NCBI GenBank assembly: GCA_014607495.2
Contig: CP053156.1
Span: forward strand, 2,914,001-2,978,000
Reading direction: 5' to 3'
DNA from: Carposina sasakii
Taxonomy: Eukaryota; Arthropoda; Insecta; Lepidoptera; Carposinidae
DNA: 64,000 nt
Shown: positions 34,811 to 49,500 of the stretch, piece after piece
Position numbering within the stretch: the first letter of the stretch is position 1
Layout of the letters: every line of letters begins with the position of its first letter
The notes under the pieces: generated by a model
What the model saw: the letters and a program-made list of their open reading frames with translations, nothing else
What the model was told of the DNA's origin: nothing
The model's database searches: none
Made by a program: the position numbers and the translations under genes

Positions 34811-35610
34811 TATAAAAAAGTTGTCAAGTCATTTTTATTCTACACCTACAATGTACATATCTAGGTATTATCAGTTTTGAAATTTTAACCTACCTAAATG
34901 GTTATCTTATCATAACTAAGTGCCAAATTGATAATGTTATGTTAATATTTAGGTTCTATACATAAAAGCTTATTCTGTAATTTTATGCAAATAAATAATA
35001 ATTCATCAATTCCAGGTTTCTTGGTAAAGTACCAAAGGTATTTTACCATAGTATCTTTAATAGATTTATGTAAGTTTTTGATAAATAAACACTACTTACG
35101 ATATAAGATCTATTGTTCTTATTAAGTACCTCATGTCCGATTCAAACTTAATAATAATGTTCCGTACTCATACGGAACATTATGCAAAAGGACGCGCAGT
35201 ACCATAGAGGAATACGATATCTTATTCGCAGTACGTAACAATAAGGTAGAGGCCTTCTATGCCTTATTTGTTGTTGACAGATAATGTATTCATACACATA
35301 GTAACTAGCGCCATCATCCAAAGGAACTATACGGTGAAACACTATTTACCTATATTCATATGACTACGTTATCTGAGTTACTCTACATAATTATACACAA
35401 AATGTTAGTTCCGAAGTTAGGCATAGGAGTTATTCTATGAAACGTATAAAACGGACTTTACATGCATACGGCTACACTGCACGCACGCACGCGTTCCTGT
35501 CAAACGTCTGTAAAATTCATCAAAGTACAGTCGGCACACACACAATAAGTACACAGTTTGTTGAGCGAGTTTCATCCAATAGCTTATTTGCATGATGGCG
35601 CCGTAATAAC
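34811..35610. other. Intergenic, no gene seen
   Basis: AT-rich sequence. 35298-35340 (AGTAACTAGCGCCATCATCC) repeats 13080-13115. A short palindrome, ATAATGTTCCGTACTCATAC then GGAACATTAT, is at 35155-35183. Confidence 0.45.
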
Positions 35611-36090
35611 TAGTGGACGCCCGCGACTCTGTCCGCGTGAATTACATAAAAAACAAAATGTCGAAATTATCCGGGATAAAAAGTAGCCTATATGTTAAGT
35701 GGGACCTGTCACGATATATTCCTGAAAGCTGCATCGAAATCGGTTCAGCCGTTTCTGAGATTAGCGTGCACGGACAAACAGACAAAAATTCCAAAAATCA
35801 TACTTTTGGGTTCTATTGCGTTGATAAAGGTCTCCTATAATATTTTTTTTCACAGTCCGCTGCTGGGCGTAGGCCTCCCACAGGGCACGCCATAAGACTG
35901 CTATGGGGGGTATCTGCCCATAGTCACCACGCTGGGCAGGCGGGTTGGTGACCGTAGTTTGTATTTTGGACTATGTTGTCAACACGGGAGGCGCTGCTGC
36001 CCACCTCCCGGAAACCCTTAATCGCCTCGTACGATACCTACGGGCAGACATGGGGTGGTACGAATTCTACTCTGCCGGCACCACGCGGCC
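35611..36090. repeat. Family F copy followed by a reverse LINE-tail element
   Basis: 35611-35840: ACTAGTGGACGCCCGCGACT, CTGTCCGCGTGAATTACA, CGAAATTATCCGGGATAAA, ATATGTTAAGTGGGACCTG, GAAATCGGTTCAGCCGTTTC. 35855-36090 in reverse: GTGGTGCCGGCAGAGTAGAA, a CGTACGAGGCGATTAAGGG block and GTGGCGTGCCCTGTGGGAGG-type sequence, the same as 43095-43355. Both are non-coding. Confidence 0.7.
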
Positions 36091-36479
36091 ACTTAACTAG
36101 GTAAGTAAAATGAGAAAATCTAGATCTAGCTAAAAACCAGAATGAACTCAAGTCATGTAATATTGGATGGCCGCGGGGAATTTTATGAATCATTGGACGC
36201 GGTTTTTCCCCGAGCGTAGAACGTGATGTCACCAATCGGCTTGTTTGAACGACAGTAATAATGCTGCCATAAACAAAATAAATACTTAGAATTAGGTTTA
36301 TTGTGACAAAAACTATTTCTTAGATTATCGTAAATTAACATTTACTTACTCATATTAATTTGCTTTTCTTCCTAATAATAATACATTAAGTACCTGCTAT
36401 GACAACTGATTTTACTTCAATAATTTTAGAAACTTATCTGATCCTGTGTTGTGGCGGGGCTTCACTATGTGTGATACGT

Positions 36480-36665
36480 AGCTGAATTACCTTCTGGGCA
36501 TACCTATCGTAAAAGTCGACTAAGTAACGTGGGCATTCTCGCAAGCGATAAGCTAGCAACTCGCCAGTGATAAATAACATCTTTCCTCTCTATTTCAAAC
36601 GTGACTATGTCATCTCTTTTATGATCCTGCAGTTCTGGCTACCCCATTTCGGGAATGCAGCCGTG
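36480..36665 (+). repeat. Dispersed repeat family E copy
   Basis: CGTAAAAGTCGACTAAGTAA, GCGATAAGCTAGCAACTCGC, GATCCTGCAGTTCTGGCTAC and CCCATTTCGGGAATGCAGCC. It lies about 900 bp upstream of the Relish start codon. Confidence 0.7.
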
Positions 36666-37563
36666 TGTGTATGTACCTAATTATTTTAGAGACTGTAATT
36701 CTAAGACTAGGTAGCCTGCTGATATTTTTATTATGTTCATGCCTATTTTTTTAAAGGGATCTTTACACGAAGGCACCATACTATACGTCCTGTCACCAGG
36801 CGGCATCTCAAGAACCGTGATAGCTAGACAGTTTATATTTTCACAGTTGATGTAGGTACTTCTGTTCCAATAATTTTGTAAAAATTAAAATAAATATCTA
36901 TAGAGGGATATAAGTATGGAACCCATCGTGCGCAAAGCGGACTCACTCTTAGCTGGTTTTTAAATTGATCTCATTTCAGGTGCAGTCGTATAAGCAGCTT
37001 TATATTTTTTCACATCGTCCAAGTGCATGCGCACAAGGAATAAACATGCGCTTAAGACAAATTTAAAGCTGTAAGGCAAATTTTGGCTAATTTATGGCAA
37101 TAGCGCAACTCTCACTACTGTCAGTGTCATATGAAATGTCATTTTTTTATAACCTTACGTACATATTACCTACATTATATATTATATTTATTATTATTAC
37201 ATCTCTACATCTGTGGCCAGGCGCATTTGTGAGAAAATACTTATTCTCAAACTAAGATTTAACTGGCCATGCAAGTGGTTCTTCTCTTCATCTGTGTTTG
37301 TTACTTATTCGAGCTCTACAGAGCTACACTACAGAAATAAAATTAATACGTAACGAATAGATAGAAGAGCCGAACCATACAGTGATAAATAATTAAATTA
37401 TAAGCTATTAAAAGTGCCAAACAAAGAGGGTGCAGAGAATGTCGTAAAAAATCTCACAGAGCAGTGTTATCAAAATTAATGTGTTCGCCAATTTGATATA
37501 GCAAGTGATGTAAACTTAATTGTTAACCTATACAATTGGATTTAAATAATATAACCTACCACA
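36666..37563. other. Upstream region and probable 5' UTR of Relish
   Basis: No coding exon is seen. It should contain the Relish promoter, though the transcription start cannot be placed from sequence alone. No obvious full GGGGATTYYYY kappa-B site was seen on reading; position-weight scanning was not possible. Confidence 0.4.
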
Positions 37564-40500
37564 ATGTCTTCTACCGACCACGATATGAGTGAGTCTTCGT
37601 GTTCGCCACAATCTCAGATGGAATCTCCGTACAGCTCTCCTTCGCAACAAGTGCCACACTTGGCACATTATATGACCGAATTGTCTTGTGCGGATCCGAA
37701 AAATGTAAACAATGGTGAGTACATCCATCTAAGGAATGTGTCACTGAAAAATCTTGAATGATCTCCTTTAGTGGCGTAACTATGCCGAGGTCCTAGGCAA
37801 ACTCATTGGATTCCCCTGTAAAGAAGAGGCAGCCGGCCATAAAAACAAATGCCAAAACTTTGGCAATGTGCGTTTCGAATGATACCATATTACGCCGACC
37901 CCATAAATAAGGGCAGGAAGATGATGATGATCTAATATAAATAAATAAATAAAATAAAATAGCCTTTATTAATACAAATACAAAGATCAGAGTTTTTTTT
38001 TTTAATATTACAGTTAAATTATAAATTTTTATATAAGATCTCTGATCTCAGTGTGCCTCATGGCAAAGGCCTCCTCCAATTGTCTCCATTGGGCTCTGTC
38101 TAGTGCTACTCGTGTCCATAGTGACCCTAGAGTTTGGTGAATCTCGTCCTCCCATCTTCTTATTGGGCGTCCCCTTTTGCGTCTACCATCCCTAGGATAC
38201 CAAACTGTAACGCGTTTGCTCCACTTTTCCACGTTGCTTCTTAGCATGTGCCCAGTCCACCTTCATTTTTGTTGGTCAATACGAGTAAGTATGTTGGTAA
38301 CTTTTGTTTTGGCTCTGATGTTGTCGTTGCGGATCTTGTCTTTTAACTTAATTCCCAACATACTCCTCTCCATTGCTCACTGGCACTTTGAAAGTTTTTC
38401 CCTGTGAAGTTTGGTTAGGGACCAGGTTTCGCAGCCATAGGTCAAACATGGTAGGATACATGTATCAAAGGTCTTACGTTTGAGATGGGTTCCCAGTACA
38501 TTGCTCTTCATAACTTCCTTCAAGGACCAGTATCTCTTCCAACCATAGGCTATCCTTTTGTTTATCTCTTTGGTCATTTGATCGCTTGGGGAGATTATTT
38601 GTCCTAAGTAGACATATTCGGTAACATAATCGAAGGTATTCCCATTGATAATTATGTTCACTTGTTTGGCATTGGTCATCACTATGGTTTTGCTCTCGTT
38701 CATTTCTAGCCCTACTTCCATGCTTTTTGCAGCCAGATTTTCGATCATGAGTGCTAGTTTGTCAGGATGTTCTTCGAACAAAACAATATCATCAGCGAAT
38801 CGCAAGTGATTAAGAAAACAACCATTTATATTTAGACCAAAGTCGTCCCAGTCTATACTCCTGAAGATACTTTCTAAAACAGCTGAGAAGAGTTTTGGGG
38901 ATAGTGGGTCCCCTTGTCTAACCCCTCTGTTGATAGGGAATGGATGACCAGTTGTTTCTAGTTTTGTGCTACTTTTGCTGATTCCATAGATTCCATAGAT
39001 GTTTTTAATTTTTTTTTATCTAATATATCAATGGTTTATTAAAAGCAAAACAATTTTACAGGAATGCCATTTTTGAGAATCTTAGAACAGCCTCAGAAGC
39101 ACTTCCGGTTTAGATACAGGAGTGAGATGGTAGGCACTCATGGCTGCCTGCTCGGAGACTCCTATGGCAATCGTTCCAAAACTAAGACCCATCCCACTGT
39201 AGAGGTAAATATAGTAAAGTAAATTTCTATTATTTAACATATTATGTACTGTGTTTCCTAAATGGGGTAGCCAGAACTGCACCTCAGGATCATGAAGGAG
39301 ATCATACGGTTATGTTTATCATGGCAGGGCCAGATGTAAAAGATCAGTGACAAGTTGCTAGTTAGCTCATTGCTTTAGAAAATGACAGTTTTTAGTCAAC
39401 TTTAATGAAATATGTGGCAGGAGATGACTGCTGCTATAGGTTTTGCAGTGCAGCTCTACATCAGTGCAAACAACACACATGCAAAAAACAGTTTACTACA
39501 CCGTCTAAATTCAGCTGTGCATTGTCTGTCAGAAACATGGTACGAAATTATCAAGATAAATATTTTTTTGGATAATTATTCTAGCTGACTTTCCATTTAA
39601 CTTCTTGAAAAATTTTCATTCTTTAAATGATAATATATTTATCCCAAAGAAGGTCTCACTTTTTGGGCATTATTAAATAAAAAGCAAAGAATTATGTGAT
39701 AAATATACAATTTGATTCAGAGTTTGTTTTTATGGTGTTAAACAAAAGTGAGAAAGTATGTAAAGAAAAGAAATTTGCACTTCTCTCGTCAGTTAAAAGA
39801 TTTCTTTATGTTTTACGCCTTTGTATATGTAAATAAACTTAGATTATTTTAGTGTTTGATATTTATAATTATCAAAGATATATATCAAGGTATATTTATG
39901 AAGATAATTATCGTCATAATTATCATATCACTTCGAACCCTACCCCCCTAGCATGACCACGCATCGTGGATATCGTATCGTCTATACAAAATTCAACATG
40001 ACGGCTATATTTATCGTATTTTGACAGACTACATATCGATTTATCATATCGTGTTTCGCAGGTCATGCTACTAGGCCTGGTCAGAGAGAATGTTGACAGC
40101 AAGATACCTACCTATATGTATATGAATAATACAGGGTGTCCCAAGAAATAGTGTCAAGCGGAAGTCCAAGGACAGAATACCCCTAGTGGTACCCGAATTA
40201 CCCCCATGTATGTTCCGCGACTTTTTGTAGTTTTCGAGATATGATTTTTTTTCATATTTTTTTGTTAAACCTTGGCTTATTTAACATTATTGGTCACAGA
40301 GACATCAATTGTTGAGATACAAGCTTGATTTTTTTTTCTGAAATAGGTGAACAGTAGCACTTGCAAAAACAAAAGCAATTGTGAGCCGATATGCTACTAT
40401 TAAGCCATTAAAAAAATGTTGAATCCTAAGTTTGTTAAAATGTTTAAATTAAAGATCTCTTTTGAAACGATTTAAAAAAAAAACTTATCCCAAAAATGTC

Positions 40501-43500
40501 TCCAAAATTATTTTTAAAAACTTGCCAATTTCGTCAGCTATTTGCCATGTAAATTTGATTGAGCTATCTCCACGACTTCATACTTGAAAAAATGTTTGAA
40601 ACACAGTAAGTCGAAAAAACTTAATTAAAAGATTGGGCCGAATAAAACTAAAAAAATGTTATTATTGATTGTTTATTATTAAATCACAAAAAGTTTTCGA
40701 AATGTCGCCCTTCCTGCTCGATACAAATTCTACATCGCCTTAAAAAAAATTCTTGTAGTCTACAAGACCATGTTAACAGGTCTATTGCGTGACGTCACTC
40801 AATACACGGGGCAGTTGAGCTGTAAGGGTGATTATGAGTGCAATTCTCGGAATTTACTACCTGAGTTGCGGCAAGGCAAGGGGAAGCGTGAGGTGAGGGA
40901 GCGGGGTTAGCGTTGGTCCATTGTGTTCGGCGGCTACCGGTCAGTTGACCATTTGCTTGCATTTGCGCCCGACGTTACTTCTTTACTAGCTCCTTTGTGA
41001 TTATTTGACGAACTTTGCTTTCTTTACGGACTTTGGTTGCATATCGATTGGCTTTTGTTTTACGAACTTTCTTAGACGACTTTGGCTTTCTCAACGGACT
41101 TCGGAGTGCACATCAATTGGGATTTCTAAGCGCAATAAATTGGTGAGCTATGTCTTTCTCGTCAAGAGATTATGCGCTTATGCATTACTTTTATGGCTAT
41201 GCAAAAGGAAATGCTTCGGAAGCGGCTAGATTGTACAGACAGCAGGTACAAAACAGTGGTGAACCTCAGCCTGAGACTTGGCCTGATCATCGTACAATTT
41301 TGCGAGTCCATAATAGTTACATGGAAGGTCGCCTACCAGGTAGAAGACCCGGGCGTCCATCACAAATGCATGACCCAGATGTGGTCGATTCAGTGGTCGA
41401 AGAAGTGGCAAGAGACCCATCAGTTAGTGTCAGAACCATAGAACGCCGCACCGGAATTCCAAAATCAGAAGCACATCGGATACTACAAAAAGAGGGATTT
41501 CACCCATATCATATTCAAAAAGTTCAGCAGCTTAAGCCCGAAGATTATCCGAGAAGGGTGGCGTTTTGTCAAGAAATGTTGCGGCGTCAAGCTGAAGACG
41601 CAAATTTTTTTAATACGATTTTGTGGACCGACGAATCTCATTTTAAACGATGTGGAATTTTCAACATTCACAATTATCATTCTTGGAGCATTGAAAATCC
41701 ACACATGACACGTGCCTCCAATTTTCAAGAACAATTTAGTGTGAACTTGTGGTCAGGCGTCTTAAATGGACAGCTGATTGGCCCCTTTCAACTGCCTGAC
41801 CGATTAAATGGCGAGTCCTACTTGGAATTTTTACGGCAAGATCTCGACGGTCTTTTAGAAAATGTAGACCTATTAACGCGTAGAAATATGATATTTCAAA
41901 ACGACGGCGCTCCATGTCACTTCGCGAGCATTGTCAGACAACATTTAACCGAAAGGTTTGGAGACAAGTGGATCGGCCGTGGGGGGCCCATTGCCTGGCC
42001 GCCACGGTCTCCCGACTTAAACCCCATCGATTTCTTCGTTTGGGGGTATTATAAAGAATTAGTTTACGCCAAGGATATCAGAAACATAGCGGAACTACGA
42101 ACAAAACTAAGACAAGCAGAAGAAACAATAAAAAGCAACAGGGTAGCGTTCTTACGACTAAAAGAATTTTTTTAAGGCGATGTAGAATTTGTATCGAGCA
42201 GGAAGGGCGACATTTCGAAAACTTTTTGTGATTTAATAATAAACAATCAATAATAACATTTTTTTAGTTTTATTCGGCCCAATCTTTTAATTAAGTTTTT
42301 TCGACTTACTGTGTTTCAAACATTTTTTCAAGTATGAAGTCGTGGAGATAGCTCAATCAAATTTACATGGCAAATAGCTGACGAAATTGGCAAGTTTTTA
42401 AAAATAATTTTGGAGACATTTTTGGGATAAGTTTTTTTTTTAAATCGTTTCAAAAGAGATCTTTAATTTAAACATTTTAACAAACTTAGGATTCAACATT
42501 TTTTTAATGGCTTAATAGTAGCATATCGGCTCACAATTGCTTTTGTTTTTGCAAGTGCTACTGTTCACCTATTTCAGAAAAAAAAAATCAAGCTTGTATC
42601 TCAACAATTGATGTCTCTGTGACCAATAATGTTAAATAAGCCAAGGTTTAACAAAAATATATGAAAAAAAATCATATCTCGAAAAGTACAAAAAGTCGCG
42701 GAACATACATGGGGGTAATTCGGGTACCCCTAGGGGTATTCTGTCCTTGGACTTCCGCTTGACACTATTTCTTGGGACATCCTGTATGTTAGATTAAACT
42801 GTAAATAGCTTATACCTAGGTTAAAGCTTTTTATTAGTAAGGCCTAACTGTTTAGTAATGGAAGAGTTTTATGTTCTGTCTATCTAGTTAGTGAACGTCA
42901 GTGGCCCGGCTAGGATCAGATGTCGGCTAGTGCAGGCAGACAAGATGGACCAGCATCCTCACAGGTTGTTGGAGGATGAGGTGGATTGCAGCGACCCGCC
43001 GAAAGAGGTCAGCGCGGTCGTCCCTGAGCATGGCAGTTACACTGTGAGGTGAGTCACTTCTATTCACAGTTTCTTGCTATTTCGTCACTTAAGCAATGTC
43101 GACGTCAACCTATTGCAGTCCAATGCTGGACGTAGGCCTCCCCCAGGGCACGCCACAAGGATACTGCCATAGGGCACTATTTTGCCCATAGTCACCACGC
43201 TGGGCAGGCGGTCTGATTTTTGGACTATGTTGTCATCACGGAAGGCGCTGCTGCCCGCCTCCCGGTAACCCTTAATCGCCTCGTACGATACCCACGGGCA
43301 GGTTTGGGGTGGTACAAACTCTACTCTGCTGGCACCACGCGGCCTGAGCAATGACACTTCACTGAAATAGTGTAACAGTAACAGTAGAATCAAACCTAAT
43401 GTTGGTTTTTAGCAGTTCTCCTAGATTTTGTTTTTAGGCGATTATTATAACCGTTATTAGTTGGCGGCCATAAAGCCTCGAAACGCAAACTTATGAGCAG

Positions 43501-46500
43501 GGTTCGAAGGGTTATCACGATAATTATCTTGTTAAAATACACTAATTTTATTTACGTATCCAAAGCCATAAAACATGAAAAAAATGTTTGACGAGATAAG
43601 TGCAAATACCTTTTCTTTACATACTTTTTCCTTTTATTTGACGCCATAAAAACAAACTCTGAATTAAATTGTATATTTCTCAGATTATTCTTTGCTGGTT
43701 TTTTAATAATGTCGAAAAAGTGAGACCCTCTTTGGGATAAATAAATATATTATCATTTAAATAAATAAAATTTCAAGAAGTTAAATGGAAAATCAACTAG
43801 GATAATTATCGGATAATTATCAAGATAATTATCAAGATAATTATCGAAAAAAATATTGGACTTGATAATTTCGAACCATGCTTATGAGTGACAGGCCGTG
43901 TAACGAATCGATAAAAGTGCCATACATATAAGAAATAAATGACAATCGACAAATAAGTTGTATATGCTTTCATGTCGAAAAATGATTGATTTATCACACA
44001 AATCTGCCTATTGCAGTCAACTGCTGAACGTAGGCCTCCCACTCCACGGGGCTACTGCCATAGGGGTTCTCGCCCATAGATAGTCACCCCAGTCAGTCCC
44101 AGTTAAGTACATTGTGGTCGATTCTGACCGTCACACTTAAATCTAAACTTAAAATTTGTTGTCTATCCCTCTCCATTCTGATTGAGCTCATTAGCTCACG
44201 TAGAATATTCTTTGGAACATGTATAATGATTAATTTAATCTTTGTAAGGTATGTTTATATACGCAGCCCATTTGAAAGCGGAAGCAATTGAGGAATTGGA
44301 ATTGACGTTGAATCATAAATAAACTAAAAGTACCTGTGTACAAACCAGAAACTTTAGACACAGGTCGCCCCAAGTACCTCGTAAATTCTTCCCCCTCACC
44401 TCAGCCCGTTACGTATCGACATCTCGCTCGTTAGACTTATTATAATAAGCTATTAAGCGCCCGCAACTTCGTTCGCGTGGACTGTAGAAAAAAATTTCCC
44501 CCATTTTTTTAGCCTATCTTTCTCAGGCTCTAGACTACCTGTGTACCAAATTTCGCGTGAAAGCACGACATCCAGAGACAGTTACTTTCGCATTTATGAT
44601 AATAGTTAGAATTTGACATCTCCCATAACTTTTATTAGTATTTTAAGACATTTTTTGAAGCGATTGCTTTAGAGCACTTATACTCGTAATGCCACTTCAC
44701 ATTGTTTTGTTGAAGTCAGCGAGCTAATTGACTGAGATGCTTGAAGGTCTTTTCCATCTTTCTAAACTATGTGGCGCGCGCTGGAGGCGCACTACCGAAA
44801 TCTACCTAACCTAAACCTAATCTATACTAATATTATATTTGTTTGTTTGAACACCCTTGTGTCATGAACTACTGGTCCGATTTGAAAAATTCTTTCAGAG
44901 TTAGATACCTTATTTATCGAGGAAGGCTATACATAATATATATAGCATTATATGACCCGCCCCGGCTTCGCACGGGTGTAATGCCCTTTCACGCGGACGA
45001 AGTTGTGGGCGGCCGCAAGTAAGCTGTTAGCGGCAGAGCTTCGCCCTTGGTCGGGAGGGTGATGTTGACTTTGAGTCCTAAAAGCTCTCAAAGGTTTGCG
45101 TCACACAAATTGTTATCCTATTGTTTGGTTATGTACGGTCTTTAGGTGTTAAAAATATTAGATACTTATACTGCTTGGCGCCCATAAAGCCCCGAAGCGC
45201 CAATTAATGTTTAACCGTACCCTAACAAATAAAACACTGTCATAACTGTCATACACAAATAATATTGAATAACTTCATTTACATAATATAATTAAAAACC
45301 CGAATGCGTAAAAAAATTGGACCCAGTGTCACTCTCACGATTACGACGAATCTAATGAAGGTATTTTTAAGCTCAAATGCAATAAACCATTTGGACTCTA
45401 GGGTAAGTCTATGTAGAGCGAGCCAGTGAAATCAAACTTACATAGATACATACACTGGAAAAACATAACATTCCTTTGGCCCAGTCGGGTAATAAATTAT
45501 TTAGACTTAACTTAGGGTGTAATTAGGTTATGCGCTTGTGAGAATTATTTGTTTGTATAGTCCATGTTGCTATCGTCGAATCGACAGAAATCTTGGAATA
45601 GATTACATTATCATTCAAGTGCGTGGATTCTGAGAACTCGCCGAATAAAAGATTCGTGTGCCTCGGCTGTTAGGTATCAAATTATTACCGGCCTTGACCC
45701 AAGGCTATGCTAAACGTGCCTATAGGATCGCCTGCATGATCTTGCACTTCTGGCTACTACTACATTTTGTGACACCATCCGTGTAATGTATGTTGTACTT
45801 GTACCATGTATTCTAAAAATTTGCCGAATGAAAGATTCGTGCCTTGGTTGTTAGGTATCAAATTATTTACGACTAGTGGACGCCCGCGACTCCGTCCGCG
45901 TGGACTACAGAAAAAACAAAATGTCGAAATTATCGGGGATAAAAACATTTTCCCGGGATAAAAAGTAGCCCGTATGTTAAGTGGGACCTGTCACAATATA
46001 TCCGTGAAAACTGCATCGAAATCGGTTCAGCCGTTTCTGAGATTAGCGTGCACGGACAAACAGACAAAAATTCCAAAAATCATACTTTTGGGTACTATTG
46101 CGTTGATAAAGGTCTCCTATAATAATTTTTCTCATATATCTTCCATGTACAGACAGCGATCCGTTACATTTTTATTACTTATATGTATAGATATGCATAG
46201 ATTCTTGTATGTGATACTCAACTTTGATCTATACTATACTAGGGACTCGCCCCGGCTTTGCACGGGTGTAATTCACGTAGACATAGTCGTGGGCGGCCGC
46301 TATAGAAAATTGTTGTTTTAAGACTTTTTCAGACATTTTTTTTATTTTTCTCCCCGTAAGAACCATCCTCGTACATCAAGGAATATTCTGTAAAAAGAAT
46401 TAACGAAATCGGTTCAGCTGTTCTCGAGATTCGCGCTTAGCAACACATTTATATTATAGATATTTATTTATGTAGGTACGTGGGGCTATGTGGCAGACTT

Positions 46501-49500
46501 AAGTAACATCGTTTCTCGATCGAATTGATGGAACTTAATGAGAGAAGTCTTGATATTAAGCGATTTTTATACACCCCTTCTTAGTTACAATCCCTAATTG
46601 TATGAATTTAGTAAATGTTAAGTGATGATTAATGGTAGAAACTTGTAGAGTATGCCTCTAATGATGCACATCTATAGTAGAATCTCCTTAAATGACATAA
46701 TGAAGTCTAATTGCTATCGCATAATATGACACGATAACGATTGTCAAGTAGAATCCTACATCGACTAAGGCCTTTTAGCCAAAGCAGGTTTTTTGCATCA
46801 CTTTACGTGACGCCATGATGATGCGCGCGATGCGGGTGAACTTGATCGCGTTATACGAAAGTAGGACATCCTATTCAAAAAGGTAACACATATTAAAATA
46901 TCACATTTTTCAGCTTCGCCGGCATGGGGATAATACATACGGCCAAAAAGGATGTTCGTGCCGCACTCATGAGCCATTACACGGAATTGTGCAAAAACCA
47001 AAGCATCAATATGAAAGCTGTAAGTACCTTACTTCAAAATTAAATCGCATAAAAGATGATGAGTTCAAACATTTAAATTGTTGCAGATAAGAAATTAATT
47101 AAACTAAGGCTATCGGATCTACGTGTTATTGACTATAGGGTCGATTCCGGCAGTCACACTTAAACATAAACCTAATTTTAGTCAGGTCTATCTCTCTCCT
47201 TAACATAAATAGCTGAGAGAGAAAAGGACAGGTAGGACTAATTTTACGTTTAGGTTTAAGTGTGACTGCCGGAATCGACCATAATAACAAAGAAAATTAT
47301 CTTATGTATAAGAATTATTAAGTACTCTTAACAGACTTTAAGAATCAGTTTTCTACCTGTCCCTTTCTGTCTCAGCTATTTGTATTATGGATAGGAAGGG
47401 ACATACATATTTAATTTTAATGCCTATCTATTTAAGAATTGCAGTCAGAATCACCCCCAAAGTCTGAATTTTTCATATGTTTATGCCAAGCTATTATAGG
47501 TACATTCTACTAACTTATATGGATAGACATACGATATGACTGATTTGTTCAAAAAGTGCTATTTGAGCATTACTGCATAATCTGCTTGTTCCAAGAAACG
47601 CTTTGATAAGCATATTAGGTAGGACTAAAAAAAAGGAATGCCGAAGTATCGTCTCGACAGTTTAACGGCTAATTCATGTAACAATAACTTTATTGTAGGT
47701 ACCATATTTTAGGCAAATAAATAATGATCATCAATAATAAATCTAGTTAGAGATCAATATTCCGAATTAAGTATTTTGTACGAAATGAAATGATTAATTA
47801 TTTAACTAAAACATGAAGTTATTGTTACATTGATTAGATCAGAGACATGTTTTGCCAAAAAATGTCGCAGACAGATCGATTTTGGTAGAATATGGCGTCT
47901 ACCAGCTAATGGGCACACATGCACAACGCGTCGCCATTACAGGTGCTTCGATCTGTAGGTAACTGACAGCACTCTGTCCGTTGTTATTTATACGTCCATA
48001 AAAATCTTATATGTGAAAAAAAAATCGCGAGATCGGTTTTTTAAATTGGCTGTTATCGGTAGGAGGTTTTACGCGTACTCCCGCGCCCCGCACCTCGCCC
48101 CGCGCACACACATTCTCAATTTTCGCTATCACATTGCTTCAGCTTTGCTACCATTGCAAGTAACGTAATCTTGGGGCGGGTCACCACAGTGTAAAGGTAA
48201 ACGATTTTTGGAATACATACTTATACTTACATACTTACCAATATGCATCCGACACCTTTGTCGTTCCTGTAAAACTGTTCAGTCCGACCCAATGTGAACC
48301 GGCTCATAATAAAATGTTTGTAATTCTAAGCCGGGAATAATGAATGGTATGGCTTGTTTTGTTTATCGTATAAGTAGGTACCTTGCTTGCTACCAGTGAT
48401 GTACTTCATATTGAGCGGAAAGCACGTAGCCACGCGATGCTGCTAAACGATGTTTGATAACATAGTGTATTTTCTATGAAATATGCGGTGTTCTAAATAT
48501 TAGTTAATTCTGTTTTAGCTAACTGCCCAATGTGATCGTATGGCCAAGGATGTAAATTTGAACATCGTACGACTAAAGTTCAGCGCACACGACTTGGAAA
48601 CGGATGCTGAGATTTGTCCGCCAATTTGTTCCTCGCCAATTCATAATATGAGTAAGTAGGTACCTATTGTAGATCTTTTGGAGATCGAGCGTGGATGAAG
48701 AATGTTGTTGAAGTAGGTAATTGAAGCAAAAGAGTTGTGGCAGAGTTTGGGTCCTGGAAAAGGCGTGATTGTACATGTCGCAGGCAATTTTATGTGGCTT
48801 TATACGAAAACGTATTCTATGAAATAAAGTATGTTTATGCCAGCGAAAATGCTGGGAAAAAAAAATAAAAAAAAATAAAAAAAATTCTAAATTGATCGTG
48901 CGAAATTTATGGTATCTAGTGTTTATGTTAGTTTTTATAGATAGATATTAATTATTTTTCGTGAAAAAATCCTGCTACGCGAGTGAGCGTCTATGTGCAT
49001 TTGCAGACCGGCGAAGTGCTATTTACTCAACTTTGGAAATATTTTGGAAACTACTTCAAAATGCCTCCATGGAGAAAAATGATCGTGATTATGAGGACGA
49101 CGCGTAGTTTTCGGAAACGTTGACGACCAAAAATCACCCTGCGACATATACATATGTATACACACATACCTACATCAGGCCTATTCCACTGCTAGACGTA
49201 GGGCTCCCCCAGATCACGCAACAAGGCTTGATCTTCCATTTTCGCCATCAAGTTATTACCAGCCGCCCTCTTCAAGTCATCGGTCTATGACCGGAGGGCG
49301 TCCAATGCTACGCATGCCTCCATTCGAGAACTCGCTTACTCCACCGTCCCTCGGTTCTACGACAGATGTGACCTGCCACTTCAATCTGCTACACTTCGAG
49401 ACCACGTCTGTCACTTTAGGCTTCTGCCTGATAATGCTGTTTCGGACTTTATCCATAGCTCTCTGAGTGACATGCAATCGGTGGGCTAGCCCCACCGTCA

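Larger units (their letters stand above)
40132..42784 (+). mobile_element. Intact DD41D Tc1/mariner-type transposon with about 620-bp inverted repeats
   Basis: The element runs from CAGGGTGTCCCAAGAAATAG to its mirror (TTTCTTGGGACATCCTG), with TA on both sides (40130-40131 and 42785-42786), the usual Tc1/mariner target. The terminal inverted repeats, 40132-40754 and 42162-42784, differ at only a few bases. A single open transposase frame lies between. Long, nearly identical repeats and an unbroken frame point to a recent insertion. It sits in Relish intron 2 in the sense direction. A hybrid between the arms in the Relish pre-mRNA would form a hairpin with a stem of about 620 bp. Confidence 0.95.
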
